NCBI GenBank assembly: GCA_021325195.1
Contig: JAJPHQ010000037.1
Location: 62,001-126,000 of the forward strand
DNA: 64,000 bases
Direction of reading: 5' to 3'
DNA from: Gammaproteobacteria bacterium
GTDB taxonomy: Bacteria; Pseudomonadota; Gammaproteobacteria; Xanthomonadales; Rhodanobacteraceae
Shown here: in pieces, positions 49,224-58,565 of the stretch
Position numbering within the stretch: position 1 is the stretch's first letter
Layout of the letters: every line of letters begins with the position of its first letter
Translations under genes and position numbers: made by a program
Notes under the pieces: generated by a model
The model's input: only the letters and a program-made list of their open reading frames with translations
What the model was told of the DNA's origin: nothing
Databases searched by the model: none

Positions 49224-50000
49224 ATGAACAAGCGCTTCGAACTTTCCGGACCGCTGACCGATATCAAGAGCTTTCCGGTCTGGATGCAGGACATCATCGA
49301 GGATGCGGAGTCCACCCGGCAATCGGTAATACATCACGAGTTGGGAGAGGTGCTGAAAGCCAGTCACGGCGACGGGGTTCCTGTCTGTAATTTCCTGCTG
49401 AGCATCTGGCCGGTGATCGAGCGTTTCCCCGGTTACATGGCGCACAGTCTCTTGAAGACACAGTACGACCGCAGCGAAGGCGACAACATGGCGCGCCGCT
49501 GGCTGGTCCGGAACATCCGCGTCGAGCAGAACCACGCCGAGTATTTCCTGGACTGGGCCGAGGGCCACGGCATCGCGCGCGAGCGCGTGCGCAAGGGTCC
49601 GGTACCGCACGGCGCGGAAGTGCTGGCCAACTGGTGCGAGGAAGCCAGCAGCCGCGACACGCTGGCCGCCGGCATTGCCGTCACCAACTACGCGGTCGAG
49701 GGCGCAACCGGCGAATGGGCGCGCAACCTGTACGACGACGAGGATTACCGCAACGGTTTCCCCAAGCAAGGCCGCAAGCGCAGCCTGCGCTGGCTGGAAC
49801 TGCACGCGGCGTACGACGATCTGCATCCGTGGGAGGCGCTGGAAATCGTGTGCACGCTCACCGGCGCCAACCCGTCCGTCGATGAGGTGATGCACCTCGG
49901 CGAGTGCATCAAGCGGACCTATGTCTGCATGCGCGCGCTTGCTGACAGGTGCGTTGCAAATCGCCGCGTTGTCGAGGCGAAGCACGAAGCGGCTGCCTGA
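49224..50000 (+). CDS. TenA/haem-oxygenase-like (HDO-type) protein
   Basis: all-helical with spaced His/Glu: IRVEQNHAEYFLDWAEGHG, WLELHAAYDDLHPWEALEIV. Confidence 0.6.
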   Translation: MNKRFELSGPLTDIKSFPVWMQDIIEDAESTRQSVIHHELGEVLKASHGDGVPVCNFLLSIWPVIERFPGYMAHSLLKTQYDRSEGDNMARRWLVRNIRVEQNHAEYFLDWAEGHGIARERVRKGPVPHGAEVLANWCEEASSRDTLAAGIAVTNYAVEGATGEWARNLYDDEDYRNGFPKQGRKRSLRWLELHAAYDDLHPWEALEIVCTLTGANPSVDEVMHLGECIKRTYVCMRALADRCVANRRVVEAKHEAAA

Positions 50001-50005
50001 CGCAC

Positions 50006-52498
50006 ATGCAGGACTGGCGCGGCATCGTGTCGGAGACGATGGTCGCGTTTCGTCAGCGGAGAATGAGGGGGTTCCGCCAGCCCAGCCCGTTTCGATCGTT
50101 GCCGCGTCGCTTGCTACCGCTGGCCTATGGGCTGGCCATCGTCATCGTTTTCATCATGCTCCTGACTTGGAGTGCACTGCACGTGCAGATCACTCTGGCC
50201 GGGCTTCTCAACGCGGAAAGCATCTGGTCCAAGGCGCAGAAGCAGGCGGTGATCGACCTGCTGGCCTATGCAGGCGACGGCAAACCTGGGCAATGGGCCT
50301 CGTTTCGGCAGCACATTGAAATGCTGCAAGCGGACATGTGGGTGCGCGACGCAGTCGCCAGCGGTCATTACGACCAGCGGCGCGTGGACGAAGGATTCCG
50401 GCGTGGCGAGGTCATCAGCAGCGCCCAATCAAGCATGGTCTTCGCGTTCCGCTACTTTCGGAACGCACCGTACATGCGCCAGGCGATGGCGGCCTGGCAC
50501 GCCAGCGATCCCATGATCGCGGAACTGATCGCTACCGGCGATGAACTCCAGCGCGACTGGGCGGCTGGACGTCCGACCGCACAGGAAGTGGCGCGCCAGC
50601 GCGAACGCATCCGCGCGATCAATGCCCGAATCCAGCCTCTCAGCGACCGTTTCTCGCTCGAAATCGCCAAGGGCGCGGAATCGGCCGGACGTACGCTGTT
50701 TGTGGCGGTCGTGCTGGCGGCGGTCGCCGCGATGCTGGTGCTGCTCTACATTGCACACCGGATCCTCGCGGCCATCCGCGCCAGCGAGGGCGAGCGGCAG
50801 ATCGTCGCCGAGGCGCTGGCCAACGTCGCGGAAGGCGTGATCGTGGCCGACGCCGAGCGCAGGGTGGTTGCCACCAACACCGCGCACGCACGCATCACCG
50901 GTTACGCCACCAACGCGCTGCTGGGCAAGCCGTTCGATACCCTGCGCACGCTGCCGGACGGCAGCCCGCTGCCGGCATCGGTGTGGAGCGAGCTGTCCAC
51001 GCGCGGCCACTGGCGCGGCGAGGTGCGCGCGCGGCGCTTCGACGGCAGCACCTACGCGGAGCAGATCAGCATCAGCGCGATCCGCGACGCGGAAGGGCGG
51101 ATCCAGCGGCACGTGGTGGTGGTCAGCGACATCAGCAAGAGCAAGGCGGTGCGCGACCGGCTGGAATATCTCGCCACCCACGATCCGCTCACCGGCCTGC
51201 TCAACCGCGCGGAATTCGAGCGGCACGTCGCGCGCGCGATCGACGAGGCCAAACGCGAGCGCAAGGCGATGGCGGTGCTGTTCATCGACATGGACGCGTT
51301 CAAGGCGGTCAACGACAGCTTCAGCCACGCCACCGGCGACCGGATGCTGGGCGAGATCGCGCGCCGGATCGTGCGCGAACTGCGCGAGGACGACGTGACC
51401 GCGCGGCTCGGCGGCGACGAATTCACGGTGCTGGTCCGCCGGCTGGCCGCGCGCGAGGACGTCACCCCGCTGGCCGAACGGCTGCTGGCATCGCTGCTGC
51501 GGCCCCTGCACGTGGACGGGCACGAGGTGGTGCTGGGCGCCAGCATCGGCATCGCCGGACATCCGCTGGACGGCGACGATCCGGCCACGCTGCTGGCCAA
51601 CGCCGACGCCGCGATGTACGCGGCCAAGAGCGAGGCGGGCAACGCCTACCGCTTCTACGCGCCGTACATGCAGTCGGAGGCGCGCGACCGCCTGCGCCTC
51701 GGCCACGAACTGCGGCGCGCCCTGGCCGGCGACGAATTCCGGCTGGTGTACCAGCCGACCGTGGAGATGCGCAGCGGGCGGGTGATGGCGGTGGAGGCGC
51801 TGGTGCGCTGGATGCATCCGGACCGCGGCGAACTGGCGCCGGACCAGTTCATCCCGGTCGCGGAAAAACTGGGCCTGATGCGGATGCTGGACACCTGGGT
51901 GCTGAACGCGGTGTGCGAACAGATCCGCGTGTGGAACGGCAAGCGCATGCCGCCGCTGCGGGTGGCGGTGAACGCGTCCGCCAGCAGTTTCAGCCATCCC
52001 GGTTACATCGACACCGTGCGCAAGGCGCTGCAGGACAGCGGCATTCCGGCGGACCGGCTGATGTTCGAGATCACCGAGGGCACCATCCTGCGGATGGGCG
52101 AATCCACCGAGGCCACCATGCGCGCGCTGCACGAACTGGGCATCGAGGTGGCGATCGACGATTTCGGCACGGGTTATTCCTCGCTGTCGTACCTGAAGCT
52201 GCCCGCGATCACCTGCCTCAAGATCGACCGCTCGTTCGTCAGCGGGCTGCCCAACGACGCCAACAACGCGGCGATCACCGAGGCCATCCTGGCGCTGTCA
52301 CGCAGCCTCGGGCTGCGCACCATCGCCGAAGGCATCGAGACCGACGCGCAGCACGACTTCCTGCTGCGGCTGGGTTGCGCCGAGGCGCAGGGCTATCTCT
52401 ATTCCTACCCGTTGAGCGTCACGGATCTGGAACGCCTGCTGATGCCCAATGCCCCGCACACGCAGACGCACCTGCGGCTGGTCAAGCCGCCGCAATAG
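50006..52498 (+). CDS. PAS-GGDEF-EAL protein (c-di-GMP turnover) with membrane sensor
   Basis: RLGGDEFTVLVRR (GGDEF); AVEALVRWMHP and EAL-type core IDDFGTGYSSLSYL. Confidence 0.95.
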   Translation: MQDWRGIVSETMVAFRQRRMRGFRQPSPFRSLPRRLLPLAYGLAIVIVFIMLLTWSALHVQITLAGLLNAESIWSKAQKQAVIDLLAYAGDGKPGQWASFRQHIEMLQADMWVRDAVASGHYDQRRVDEGFRRGEVISSAQSSMVFAFRYFRNAPYMRQAMAAWHASDPMIAELIATGDELQRDWAAGRPTAQEVARQRERIRAINARIQPLSDRFSLEIAKGAESAGRTLFVAVVLAAVAAMLVLLYIAHRILAAIRASEGERQIVAEALANVAEGVIVADAERRVVATNTAHARITGYATNALLGKPFDTLRTLPDGSPLPASVWSELSTRGHWRGEVRARRFDGSTYAEQISISAIRDAEGRIQRHVVVVSDISKSKAVRDRLEYLATHDPLTGLLNRAEFERHVARAIDEAKRERKAMAVLFIDMDAFKAVNDSFSHATGDRMLGEIARRIVRELREDDVTARLGGDEFTVLVRRLAAREDVTPLAERLLASLLRPLHVDGHEVVLGASIGIAGHPLDGDDPATLLANADAAMYAAKSEAGNAYRFYAPYMQSEARDRLRLGHELRRALAGDEFRLVYQPTVEMRSGRVMAVEALVRWMHPDRGELAPDQFIPVAEKLGLMRMLDTWVLNAVCEQIRVWNGKRMPPLRVAVNASASSFSHPGYIDTVRKALQDSGIPADRLMFEITEGTILRMGESTEATMRALHELGIEVAIDDFGTGYSSLSYLKLPAITCLKIDRSFVSGLPNDANNAAITEAILALSRSLGLRTIAEGIETDAQHDFLLRLGCAEAQGYLYSYPLSVTDLERLLMPNAPHTQTHLRLVKPPQ

Positions 52499-52550
52499 GC
52501 GGTTTGCACGCATATCCCGGCGTGCCGGGTAACCCGCGTCGCGACACGGC

Positions 52551-53792
52551 TCAATGCCGGGTGAAGCGGCAGCCCTGTGGTGCCGGTGCGCCGTCGAAAC
52601 GAGCCTGCGTCCAGCGCAGCAGATCCCGGTCCAGCGGCGTGCCCGGCAGCACCAGGCCCATGTGTCCGCGACCCGCATACGTCGCGTAATCGATGGCCTG
52701 CCCCGCGCGGCACTGCCGCTCGACGTAGCGCGCCTGGATCTGCGGCGAGACCAGATCGTCGCTCAGCCCCTGCGCGACCAGCACGGGCACGCCGATGTGC
52801 GCGCGCGGCACATTCTGCGCAAGATGCGCGCCCAGCGCACCCTGGTCCGGATCGATCCGGAAGATCGAACCGCCCGACAGCAGCGCCTCGAGCACCGAAA
52901 ACGTCGCGGCCTTGCCGACCAGGCAGCGACGGGCCATGTCGCGCGCCAGCGGCCGGACCAGCGGGCGGACGTAGCGGTCGAAGCTGATGTCCGGATAGAC
53001 CTCGCTTTCCGTGAACAGCACGTAGGACGAAAGCACGCGCCCCGGCGCGCCATCCTTGACGGCCTCGATCAGCGCGGGAAGGTCGGAAGCGGGTGCGAGC
53101 GCGGCCACGCCGGCCACGTTCGCGTCCGGCGCATAGTCCGGCGCGAGAATGCCGGCCCACAACGCCGCGTGGCCGCCCTGGGAGTGGCCCCACACCACCG
53201 CCCGGTTGCCGGCTTGCGCCGCCGGCAATTGCCGCACCGCGCGGATCGCGTCGAGCACCGGACGCGCTTCGCCTTCGCCGATCAGGTACGGATGCGGACC
53301 CTGCGTGCCTAGTCCGGTGTAGTCGGTCGCGACGAACACCCAGCCCTTCGCCAGCAGCGCGTCGAAGGCGGGCACGCCGTAGAACGGATCGGGCAGCAGC
53401 GACGGCGCGCAACCGGGCACGATGCCCGAGGTGCCGTGTGCCCAGTCGATGATCGGCCGCGGCCCGGCATGCGGCGTTCGCGATTCGACCACCAGCGCGC
53501 TCGCCACGGCCGGACTGCCGTTGCCCCGGGTGGTGGTGTAGAGGATCAGCCACGCGCGCGCGCCGGCCGGCACGTGGCGCGTGAAAGCTTCCGCACGCAG
53601 CAAGACGCCGGGTTTGCCGGGCATGTTCGACGGTGCGCCGTAAAACGCATCCGGTCGTGCAGGGCGAACCGCGAACCAGCACGCAACGATCGCCGCGATC
53701 ACGACCGCAACCAGCACCGCCATCACGATGATCGCATGACGTATCACTCGGACGAACCACGATGCGGCGTATTCCGGATCCGGGTCTTGCAT
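52551..53792 (-). CDS. secretory lipase-like alpha/beta hydrolase
   Basis: IIDWAHGTSGIVPGCAPS; VVWGHSQGGHAALWAG. Confidence 0.88.
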   Translation of the reverse strand: MQDPDPEYAASWFVRVIRHAIIVMAVLVAVVIAAIVACWFAVRPARPDAFYGAPSNMPGKPGVLLRAEAFTRHVPAGARAWLILYTTTRGNGSPAVASALVVESRTPHAGPRPIIDWAHGTSGIVPGCAPSLLPDPFYGVPAFDALLAKGWVFVATDYTGLGTQGPHPYLIGEGEARPVLDAIRAVRQLPAAQAGNRAVVWGHSQGGHAALWAGILAPDYAPDANVAGVAALAPASDLPALIEAVKDGAPGRVLSSYVLFTESEVYPDISFDRYVRPLVRPLARDMARRCLVGKAATFSVLEALLSGGSIFRIDPDQGALGAHLAQNVPRAHIGVPVLVAQGLSDDLVSPQIQARYVERQCRAGQAIDYATYAGRGHMGLVLPGTPLDRDLLRWTQARFDGAPAPQGCRFTRH

Positions 53793-53855
53793 GGCGTGCC
53801 GGCCGCGTGCTGTCGCGCCGCAGTGTAATCCGCCCCGCACCAGGCAGTACTGCAC

Positions 53856-56147
53856 TCAGACAGTGGATGCGCGCACGCCCAGCCAAGCCCTGATCGCCGC
53901 GATCGTGATCGGAATCGAGCCGAAGATGATGAACACCAGGTCGCCCGGCAAGCGCAACCATTCAAGCGTGCGCGCTACGGTGCTCCCCGTGTAATCCAGG
54001 CTGCGCGCATGCGCGTAACCGTGGCGAATCACGTCCCACACCTGCAACACGCCGCCGGGGAACAGGCTCATCGCCACCATCATAAGCAGGCCGATGTTGG
54101 TACCCCAGAACGCGACCTTGACGTATTTCTCGATGCCGGGCCACGCATGCTCGTTCGTGGTCTGGCGCAACACCAGCACCATCAGCGCCAGCGCCAGCAT
54201 CCCGAACACACCCATCATCGCGGCGTGGCCGTGATTGGGCGTGAGGATGGTGCCGACTTCGAAGTAGCTGACGATCGGCAGGTTAATCAGAAAGCCGAAC
54301 ATCCCTGCACCCACGAAGTTCCAGAAGCCCACCGCCATCAGGAAGTAGAACGTCCACTTGTGCGGTACCCGGCGCGGTTTGCCGTCGATGTCAACCTGGC
54401 CGCGCGTGGTCTTCACGAAATCCCACGCGTCCAGCGTCAGCAGGGTCAACGGCACGACTTCCAGCACGGACACCAGCGCCGACAAAGCCATGTTGAGTTG
54501 CGTCTGGCCGGTGAAGTACCAGTGGTGACCGGTGCCGACCAGGCCGCCCAGGAAATACAGGATCGCGTCGAGATAGATCACGCGCAGCGCCGTGTTGCGG
54601 CGGGTCAGGCCGAGTTGGAAGAACGTCAGCGCCACCACGGTGGTCGCGAAGAACTCGAAGAAGCCTTCGACCCACAGGTGGATGATCCAGAACCGCCAGG
54701 TGTCCACCACGGTGTAATTGGTGTGGGCGCCGTAGAACAGCGCGGGCACGTAGAACACCGGGATCGCCAGTGCGCCAAACAGGAACATGCGCGTGATCGG
54801 GCGTGCCTCGGCGTCGGCGTTGTCGCGCGGCCGCGCCAATTTGAACAGCAGCGCGAACCACACCAGCAGGCCAATCACCAGCAGGTATTGCCAGATCCGT
54901 CCGAGTTCCAGATATTCCCAGCCCTGATCGCCCAGCCAGAACCACCACTTGCCGAGCTTCTGCGCCATGCCGGCCCACTCGCCCAGCAGGCTGCCAACGA
55001 TCACGATGCCGAACGCGACGAACAGCAGGTTGATCCACACGCCCAACCCGCGCGGTTCATCGCGCCTGAGTGTACGGCCCAGGAACAATGCCGCGGCGAC
55101 GTAGGCGGTCGCGATCCAGAAAATCGCGCTCTGCAGGTGCCAGGTGCGCAGCAGATTGCTCGGAAACACGTCTTCCAACTGGAAGCCATAGAAACTGCGT
55201 GGATCGGCGCGGAAGTGCGCGGTCGCGCCGCCCACCAGTGTCTGGAACAGGAACAACAGCGCCACCACGACGAAGAACTTCACCAATGCGCGCTGGCCCG
55301 CGCTGGCTGTGCCGGGCAGTAACTGCGGGTGCACGACATTGCCGCGCGTGACCCAGCCGAGATAATCGAACTTGCCGAACAGCAACAAGACTGCCGCGAT
55401 GCCGGCCAGCAAAACGACCAGGCTCAGCGCGCTCCACAGGAAGGCGCCGGGAGGTGGCGTGTTGCCCACCAGCGGGTCGTACGGAAAATTGTTGGTGTAG
55501 GAAAAATCCTGTCCCGGCCGGTCGGTCACCGAGGCCCATGCCGCCCAGCTCACGAACGCGGTGAATGCACGCAGCTCTGCAGGGTTGGTGATCAGGTTCG
55601 GCTTCAACCCACCATTGTCGACGGGGTTTTTGAAATAGTCGGTCCAATGTGCAAGCTGTTGGCGCCAGGCTTGCGATTCTGCGGGCGTCAGTGCCAGTGT
55701 TCGGGTGGATGCGTCGTAGTTGTTGGTTTTCAGTTCGACTGCGACCTGCGCGCGCACGGCCGCCTGCGACATTGCATCGAGTTGTGCGAACGGCTTGCCG
55801 TATTGCGCCTGCCCCAGCGCGTCGGCGGTGTCTTCACCGATCCTGTGCAGGGCCTGCGCGGAATAGTCCGGACCCAAATAGGCACCGTGGCCCCAGATCG
55901 TGCCGTTGTCCATCAGCCCGTACTTCAGGAACACACCCTGACCGGCGCGGATCTCGTCACCGGTGAACAGTGTCGTGCCGTTCGCGTCCAAGACCTTGAC
56001 GGGAATGGGCGGTGCGTTGCGGTAGGCAAGGGTAGTGATTGCGATCAACACCGCGAAGCCTGCCACCATCACGATGCCGACGGTGCGCAGCCACCACGGC
56101 GAAAGTTCGGAATCCTCGGGTGCGACAGCCGGAAGCGTTGCGGCCAT
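53856..56147 (-). CDS. norB: quinol-dependent nitric-oxide reductase (qNorB)
   Basis: 784-aa ORF; haem-copper oxidase-type TMs; FYGFQLEDVFPSNLLRTWHLQSAIFWIATA; HLWVEGFFEFFATTV. Confidence 0.95.
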   Translation of the reverse strand: MAATLPAVAPEDSELSPWWLRTVGIVMVAGFAVLIAITTLAYRNAPPIPVKVLDANGTTLFTGDEIRAGQGVFLKYGLMDNGTIWGHGAYLGPDYSAQALHRIGEDTADALGQAQYGKPFAQLDAMSQAAVRAQVAVELKTNNYDASTRTLALTPAESQAWRQQLAHWTDYFKNPVDNGGLKPNLITNPAELRAFTAFVSWAAWASVTDRPGQDFSYTNNFPYDPLVGNTPPPGAFLWSALSLVVLLAGIAAVLLLFGKFDYLGWVTRGNVVHPQLLPGTASAGQRALVKFFVVVALLFLFQTLVGGATAHFRADPRSFYGFQLEDVFPSNLLRTWHLQSAIFWIATAYVAAALFLGRTLRRDEPRGLGVWINLLFVAFGIVIVGSLLGEWAGMAQKLGKWWFWLGDQGWEYLELGRIWQYLLVIGLLVWFALLFKLARPRDNADAEARPITRMFLFGALAIPVFYVPALFYGAHTNYTVVDTWRFWIIHLWVEGFFEFFATTVVALTFFQLGLTRRNTALRVIYLDAILYFLGGLVGTGHHWYFTGQTQLNMALSALVSVLEVVPLTLLTLDAWDFVKTTRGQVDIDGKPRRVPHKWTFYFLMAVGFWNFVGAGMFGFLINLPIVSYFEVGTILTPNHGHAAMMGVFGMLALALMVLVLRQTTNEHAWPGIEKYVKVAFWGTNIGLLMMVAMSLFPGGVLQVWDVIRHGYAHARSLDYTGSTVARTLEWLRLPGDLVFIIFGSIPITIAAIRAWLGVRASTV

Positions 56148-56230
56148 GACGATCTCCGGGAACGTGATGTCGTACGCGCCATGGTGATGACGGGTCGAGT
56201 TCCTCGTCAAGTCGCGTCAGCCCGTGTCGA

Positions 56231-56746
56231 TCAGGCGACGCGACCCCCGGAACGTGTGCGGCTGCCAGTATGGCCAACCCGGCACCGCGGCGAATTGACC
56301 GTGGTCAAGTCCGGATTCGCCTGATGTTTGCGGGAAGCGCGGCTTGATCCCAAGCGGGATGCACCTCGAAAACCGCAAACCCGACGCCTCGAAGTCCGCC
56401 GTCTCAGGTTCGCGCACTGTCGCGCAGGCGCGCATGGTCGCATATATGGATGGATCAACGCGCCGCGCACCTTGATCAAGCCACGCTGCGAGAGACTCCG
56501 CAACATGCGCGACAGGATTTCCGGCGCCAGTCCGAGTTGCGCGGCAATCTCGCCCTTGCGCGCGGACAATCGTAGGCTGTCGGCTTCCGGCTGCGGCACA
56601 TGCGCGAGCAGATGGGCCGCCACCCGCGATTCACTCCCATGCAGGCTCGGCGATTCGATCTCGTCCCACTGCGCGTCGCCAAGTCCGGCGAACAGGTAAT
56701 GCCTTCGCAATTCGGCGCAATCACGCTTGATCACTGGCCGCTCCAA
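56231..56746 (-). pseudogene. Crp/Fnr-type regulator lacking the cNMP-binding domain
   Basis: AELRRHYLFAGLGDAQWDEI joined directly to ESPSLHGSESRVAAHLLAH...HTH LSARKGEIAAQLGLAPEILSRMLRSLSQRGLIKVRG. Confidence 0.75.
56295..56308. promoter_or_regulatory. NnrR/DNR/FNR-type box
   Basis: TTGACcgtgGTCAA, perfect 5-bp inverted repeat about 150 bp upstream of norB ATG. Confidence 0.65.
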
Positions 56747-56785
56747 CCATCCACGGTCGAGCTCAGGCAGGCGTAACGGTCTGGA

Positions 56786-57949
56786 TCAAGCGCGCATTGC
56801 CCGCCGGCGCGGTGGGATGCCGCACAGCAACGGGCCGATCACGATCAGATACAGCGCGAAGGCGGCGAACCACACGGACGCAGCCCATGACCAGCCGGAA
56901 GGTCCAGACAGACGCAGGATCGCCGCGACCGTCGGCATAACGAACATGATCGTCAGTGCCGCATTCGACCGGATCGGCACGCCGCCGTGGCCCTGCGCGA
57001 CGCGCGTCATCATGCCCAGCGAGAGCGTGCCCAGTGCGCCGACCGTGATGCCGTGCAAGGTGTCGAGTTCAGATGCCAGCCAAACGCCGGTCAATCCGAG
57101 GCCGCGCAACAACAAACCGGTTGCCAGCCACAGGTAGCCGAGATGGAGCACCCACAGCATCGGTTCGCGCGCCGCGCGCCAGCCGCGCCATCCGAACAGT
57201 CTCACGAACGCCAGCGCTGCCAGCGCGATCATCAACATGCCGCGTGCGTGATCGGGCGCACCGCACAGCCCGCATAGCAGCACCAGCGCACCACCGCCGT
57301 TGACGATCCAGGTCAGGTACCGGTTGATCCGCATCGTGTGGCCGGCGAGCTTGCGGCCGGTGAAGAACGGGATCACCCGACCGCCGATCGCCAGCATCAG
57401 CAACGTCAACAGGTCCACGGCGCCGATCAGCGCGCGGTTCATCAGGGCCACGTCCGCTCGCCACGCTCCGAGGTAGAACGCGATGTCGAGGCCCGTGTAG
57501 ACCAGCAAGATGAAGATCAGGAACGCGTTGCGCTTGTTCCTCGACAGTCACAGCACGCGCCCGACCAGGAACACCAGCCCGAACAGGTAGCCGATGTCGA
57601 ACAATGCGCCCATCCAGAATGGCAGCGGCGACAGCGGCGCAACGCGCGCCAGCAACCATAGTGAAGTCAGCGCCCACAGGGAGCGGCGGGTCGTCGTTGC
57701 GATCCCGGTCCAGTTGGCCGATGCGGTCAGCAGAAACCCGCCGACCAGCGCTCCCGCGAAACCGTACAGCATCGCGTGCGCATGCCATGGAACCGGCAAC
57801 AGCGTTGCGGTTGGCAGCCATCCGGAATGCAGGAACGCGCCCCACGCCAGCATGCCCAGACTGGCGAACGACGCCGCGCAGAAGAACAGCGGGCGGAACG
57901 GATGCAGCAGCGGGGCGGGTGGGTTCACGGTTCGGGCGGCGGTGGCCAT
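56786..57949 (-). pseudogene. nnrS: NnrS family protein interrupted by an in-frame TGA (57548..57550)
   Basis: N-half LLHPFRPLFFCAASFASLGMLAWG...LVFLVGRVL*, C-half LSRNKRNAFLIFILLVYTGLDIAFYLG... in the same frame. Confidence 0.85.
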
Positions 57950-58089
57950 GAGATCCGGGCTTGGCGGCGATCGTCCCATGCTGAACCGGTCGTTTCACGA
58001 CCGCCATGACGCCGGTCAATGTCGATTCCGGCCCGCGTCGTTCGTCGCACGGGTGAAGCCGGCCTGTGCCGGGAAACGGGAGAAGAGTC

Positions 58090-58509
58090 ATGCGCGTATT
58101 GGTGATGGTGAAGGCGAGCAAGGAGTCGGAAGCCGGCGGGTTGCCGACTGCCCAGGAAATAGCCGAGATGGGCAGGTTCAACGAAAAGCTGGTCGAAGCC
58201 GGCGTGATGCTGATGGCCGAAGGGCTGCACCCCAGCTCCAAAGGCGTGCGGGTGCGTTTCGAGGGCAAGCAGCGCACGGTGATCGACGGCCCCTTCGCGG
58301 AAACCAAGGAATTAGTCGCCGGCTTCTGGCTGTGGCAGGTGCGCTCGATGGACGAGGCCATCGAGTGGATCAAGCGCGCGCCCTTGTTCGACGGCGGCAT
58401 GGAAATCGAGCTGCGGCCGGTGCTCGAGATGGACGAGTGCGGCGCGGCCGCGACGCCCGAGAACCGCGAGCGTGTGGCGCGCATGCACGAGAAGCTCGCG
58501 AAGGACTGA
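58090..58509 (+). CDS. YCII/DGPF domain protein
   Basis: MRVLVMVKASKESEAG...RTVIDGPFAETKELVAGFWLWQV. Confidence 0.92.
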   Translation: MRVLVMVKASKESEAGGLPTAQEIAEMGRFNEKLVEAGVMLMAEGLHPSSKGVRVRFEGKQRTVIDGPFAETKELVAGFWLWQVRSMDEAIEWIKRAPLFDGGMEIELRPVLEMDECGAAATPENRERVARMHEKLAKD

Positions 58510-58565
58510 AGGCGGCCGAAGCGGGCGCTTGCGCGGAGCGCGCGGGGATGGTGTGATCGGCCGTC

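Noticed and set aside
57548-57550. TGA in nnrS as a selenocysteine codon
   Set aside because: No SECIS-like hairpin recognised just downstream and NnrS is not a known selenoprotein; nonsense mutation is simpler.
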